7,453 bases of DNA, taken from contig MENB01000016.1 of NCBI GenBank assembly GCA_001768125.1, positions 6,742-14,194 on the forward strand, in the 5' to 3' direction. The position numbers and the translations under genes were made by a program. How positions within the stretch are numbered: the stretch's first letter is position 1; every line of letters begins with the position of its first letter. The notes beneath the pieces are model-generated. The model saw nothing but the letters and a program-made list of their open reading frames with translations. It ran no database searches and had not been told where the DNA came from. The DNA is from Armatimonadetes bacterium RBG_19FT_COMBO_69_19. Lineage in GTDB: Bacteria; Sysuimicrobiota; Sysuimicrobiia; Sysuimicrobiales; Kaftiobacteriaceae. Positions 5,681-7,453 of this stretch are shown one piece after another.

Positions 5681-6556
5681 GTGATTCTCTTCTACGTGGA
5701 CGAGAGTGGCGACACAAATCCTCACCATGAACCCTTGCTTGATGGCGAGACTCCCTTGTTCTGTCTCAGTGCGGTCGCCCTTCCGGCAGATAGATGGCGG
5801 GACTACGATAGAAGCGTTTTCGCTCTGAAGCGCACGTACTTTCGGGCGGAAATGGCGGCATATGTTGCGGCGGTTCCAGGGCGCCGTCCTGAGCACTTTG
5901 AGATCAAGGGGAATGACTTGATCAAGCCATCCCACGCTGGCGACCGACGAAGACAGATCTACATGCGCAAGGTCCTTGCTTTGTGCACTCGACTCAATAC
6001 GAAGTTCTTCTGTGCTATTTGGCGAAAGGACTCCATCAACCCAACAAACCCACAAGCCATCTACACGAGGAGTCTTCAGGTTCTTGCAGAGCGTTTTCAA
6101 TTTCACTGTGTTGCTTCTGGCGACGATGGGATGATTGTTGCCGATTCTAGAACACGCCATTTAGATCTTCAAGTTGCTGCGTCTCACCTTTCTTACGTCT
6201 TTGGGCACAACACGGGCCGGACCTTGACTCGTTTGATGGAAGCCCCAATGTTTGCAGACTCTGCGCTATCAGCCGGTCTTCAGATCGCTGACGTTGTTGG
6301 CGCAGCGATTTTTGCGAATTACTATCAAAGAAGGTGCGCAGGTGTTCCCGGACACTTTGTCGGCACGAGACCTGCGAATCTCCACGATATTGGAACTCGT
6401 GCCGCAACAATTCAACGTGTGCCGGCGCGGAACTACAATCACTGCGTTGGGCTGTGGGCGACTCTGGATCAGATGCAATTCCGTCGGACCGATGTCAATC
6501 CTCCAACCCTTGGGAATGTCGTTCTAGGGTACTATGGGTACCGAGAGCTTCCGTAG
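5681..6556 (+). CDS. DUF3800 protein on a low-GC island
   Basis: This is a 291-residue DUF3800 protein. Signature elements are FYVDESGD at the N-terminus (4-11, Asp7 and Glu8), FEIKG (73-77), VADSRTRH (153-160) and the C-terminal SAGLQIADVVG (197-207). The family is predicted to have an RNase H-like fold with these acidic residues at the active centre. Its function is not established, and it is frequent in phage, plasmid and defence-rich regions. The GTG start places YVDESG four residues in, as is usual; the ribosome site is weak (GGAAA about 10 nt upstream). Codon use is strikingly different from its neighbours: 28/60 G+C in the line at 6061 against 44/60 at 2461. It splits two high-GC, thiol-related blocks, so recent acquisition as a single-gene cargo is inferred. 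No integrase, transposase or clear flanking direct repeat was found. Confidence 0.88.
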   Translation: MILFYVDESGDTNPHHEPLLDGETPLFCLSAVALPADRWRDYDRSVFALKRTYFRAEMAAYVAAVPGRRPEHFEIKGNDLIKPSHAGDRRRQIYMRKVLALCTRLNTKFFCAIWRKDSINPTNPQAIYTRSLQVLAERFQFHCVASGDDGMIVADSRTRHLDLQVAASHLSYVFGHNTGRTLTRLMEAPMFADSALSAGLQIADVVGAAIFANYYQRRCAGVPGHFVGTRPANLHDIGTRAATIQRVPARNYNHCVGLWATLDQMQFRRTDVNPPTLGNVVLGYYGYRELP

Positions 6557-6578
6557 AGTCTCGGTCGAGTTGGTACCC
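6536..6578 (+). repeat. Imperfect inverted repeat across the DUF3800 stop codon
   Basis: GGGTACCGAGA (6536-6546) can pair with TCTCGG (6559-6564) plus TACCC (6574-6578), leaving a nine-base bulge. Alternatively GGGTACC pairs with GGTACCC (6572-6578). No T-run follows, so it is not a standard intrinsic terminator. It could be a transcript-end hairpin or the trace of an insertion boundary, because composition changes here. Confidence 0.4.
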
Positions 6579-6579
6579 A

Positions 6580-6606
6580 GGAATACAGGTGCAGACTCCT
6601 GACGTT
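6580..6606 (+). promoter_or_regulatory. SigR/SigH-type promoter, probably autoregulatory
   Basis: GGAAT (6580-6584), 19 nt, then GTT (6604-6606) matches the GGAAT...GTT promoters used by SigR/SigH ECF sigma factors, which typically transcribe their own operon. The predicted start near 6612 lies just before the GGGAG ribosome site and ATG 6622, so it also decides the start codon of the sigma gene. The spacing is about one base longer than the usual SigR value as I recall it. Confidence 0.6.
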
Positions 6607-6621
6607 CGAGTGGGAGTCGAG

Positions 6622-7257
6622 ATGGGAGCCGGCGTTTTGGCCCAACAGCGTGAGCATACCGCCGAGGACCGCGAGCGGTTCGAGGCGATGGTCAGCGAGC
6701 ACCTCGACGGTCTCTTCGGCGCGAGCTTCCGCCTGACGCGCAACCGCACGCGGGCCGAGGATCTGCTGCAGGAGACCTTCCTCCGGGCCTGGCGGTCGTT
6801 CCACACCTTCCGCCCCGGGACGAACGTGCGGGCCTGGCTCTACCGCATCCTGATGAACGCCTACATCGACGGCTACCGCAAGAGCGAGCGGGAACCGGAG
6901 GTCGTGGACCAGGAAGACGTGGACGAGTTCTACCTCTACTCGAAGGTCCACGAGAGCGAGGACTACCGCCGGGCCGGCAACCCCGAGGAGGTCCTCCTGA
7001 ACAACCTGATGGACGCGGACGTCAAGGGCGCGCTGCAGAGCCTCCCGGAGACCTTCCGCAACGTGGTCATCCTGGCCGATATCGAGGGGTTCTCGTACAA
7101 GGAGATCGCCGAGATCCTCGGCATCCCCATCGGGACCGTGATGTCGCGGCTGCACCGCGGGCGCCGCCAGCTCCAGGTCAAGCTCTGGGAGTACGCGCGG
7201 CGCGCCCGCTACGTCGGCGCCGAGCCGAGGCCGGGGGGGACGGGGTCCACGCCATGA
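6622..7257 (+). CDS. ECF sigma factor, SigR/SigH-like (thiol-oxidative stress)
   Basis: This is a 211-residue sigma-70 ECF factor. Region 2 spans about residues 20-88 (AEDLLQETFLRAW at 45-57, FRPGTNVRAWLYRILMNAY at 63-81). Region 4 is about 134-188, with the helix-turn-helix SYKEIAEILG...TVMSRLHRGRRQL (158-184). The FRPGTN...AWLYRIL, LADIEGFSYKEIA and GTVMSRLHRGRRQL blocks closely resemble Streptomyces SigR and mycobacterial SigH, which direct transcription of thioredoxin and thiol-biosynthesis genes on disulfide stress. ATG 6622 is chosen because GGGAG lies 5 nt upstream and a SigR-type promoter ends just before it. In-frame GTG codons at 6589 and 6610 and a longer upstream open frame would lie within or before that promoter. 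It ends in an ATGA overlap with the anti-sigma gene. Confidence 0.93.
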   Translation: MGAGVLAQQREHTAEDRERFEAMVSEHLDGLFGASFRLTRNRTRAEDLLQETFLRAWRSFHTFRPGTNVRAWLYRILMNAYIDGYRKSEREPEVVDQEDVDEFYLYSKVHESEDYRRAGNPEEVLLNNLMDADVKGALQSLPETFRNVVILADIEGFSYKEIAEILGIPIGTVMSRLHRGRRQLQVKLWEYARRARYVGAEPRPGGTGSTP

Positions 7258-7453
7258 CCGAGATCGACTGCGAGCAGGTTCTGGAGCGGGTCTGGAGCTA
7301 TCTCGACGGCGAGATCGCCGAAGAGGCCTATCTGGAGATCCAGGCCCACGTCGCGGAGTGCGAGGGCTGCGGATCCAAGTACGACTTCCAACGCCGTCTC
7401 TTCGAGCTGGTCGAGCGCAAGTGCAAGGAAGGCCCGATCCCGTCCGAGCTGAA
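7254..7453 (+). CDS. RsrA-like zinc-binding anti-sigma factor (partial, 3' end beyond window)
   Basis: Sixty-six residues are visible, starting at an ATG that overlaps the sigma stop by four bases. His32-xxx-Cys36-xx-Cys39 is the ZAS (zinc-binding anti-sigma) motif. Cys6 near the N-terminus and Cys57 match the other conserved cysteines of RsrA, where oxidation forms a disulfide, expels zinc and releases the sigma factor. The length so far fits a protein of about 80-110 residues, so only the last part is missing. Pairing and overlap with a SigR-like gene make the redox-switch role likely. The visible part has no membrane segment. Confidence 0.88.
   Translation, partial: MTEIDCEQVLERVWSYLDGEIAEEAYLEIQAHVAECEGCGSKYDFQRRLFELVERKCKEGPIPSEL

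Noticed and set aside
5664..5684. Six-codon frame METSSP whose TGA overlaps the GTG start of the DUF3800 gene
   Set aside because: It could be a coupled leader peptide, but the only good ribosome site (GGAGGGG at 5643) is 14 nt away and buried in the terminator stem. Too short to support.
6334..6621. Upstream extension of the sigma-factor frame into the DUF3800 gene
   Set aside because: It would add 96 residues of Cys/Ser/Arg-rich sequence unlike any sigma factor, overlap another gene and cross the likely SigR-type promoter. ATG 6622 with GGGAG is better.
1..7453. CRISPR arrays, tRNA or rRNA genes, insertion sequences
   Set aside because: No regularly spaced repeats, cloverleaf or rRNA-like sequence, transposase or integrase motifs were seen on either strand.

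Overview
This window comes from a high-GC bacterium. One 60-base line inside the second gene counts 44/60 G+C by hand. Genes are packed almost without gaps and use G/C-ending codons. A SigR/RsrA-type thiol-stress pair and a mycobacterial-style CysO/CysM/Mec cysteine system suggest an actinobacterium or a related deep-branching or uncultured high-GC lineage. The sequence alone does not fix the phylum.

Positions 1-5526 read as one co-directional operon for cysteine and sulfur amino acids: (i) the tail of an unidentified gene; (ii) a PLP-dependent cystathionine gamma-lyase/gamma-synthase; (iii) a fusion of a CysO-like (MoaD/ThiS fold) sulfur carrier to a cystathionine beta-synthase-type PLP enzyme with a C-terminal CBS-domain pair; (iv) a ParB-fold protein resembling the free serine kinases SerK/SbnI, which make O-phosphoserine; (v) a CysM-type O-phosphoserine sulfhydrylase fused to a Mec-type JAMM metallopeptidase; (vi) an Rrf2-family regulator with three cysteines. 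Junctions are a 4-nt overlap, a 9-nt gap, a 2-nt gap, an 8-nt overlap and a 4-nt overlap, so translational coupling is likely. The inferred pathway is serine to O-phosphoserine (SerK-like), transfer of sulfur from CysO thiocarboxylate (CysM), and release of cysteine from CysO-Cys (Mec). A reverse transsulfuration arm (CBS plus CGL) sits beside it. The four activities known as separate proteins in mycobacteria-type systems are rearranged here into two fusion proteins plus a dedicated kinase.

Positions 5527-5680 hold no gene. They contain a good sigma-70-like promoter overlapped by a sequence resembling an Rrf2/IscR operator, a hairpin, and a second hairpin followed by a T-rich run that looks like an intrinsic terminator. 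Together these could encode a short RNA of about 65 nt or an attenuated leader.

Positions 5681-6556 encode a DUF3800 protein whose base composition is far lower in G+C (a sampled line is 28/60), pointing to horizontal acquisition. From about 6580 the high-GC backbone resumes with a SigR-type promoter, an ECF sigma factor of the SigR/SigH kind, and the start of its zinc-binding RsrA-like anti-sigma factor, which is cut by the window end. The cysteine operon and the thiol-stress module are functionally related, because both deal with the cellular low-molecular-weight thiol pool.
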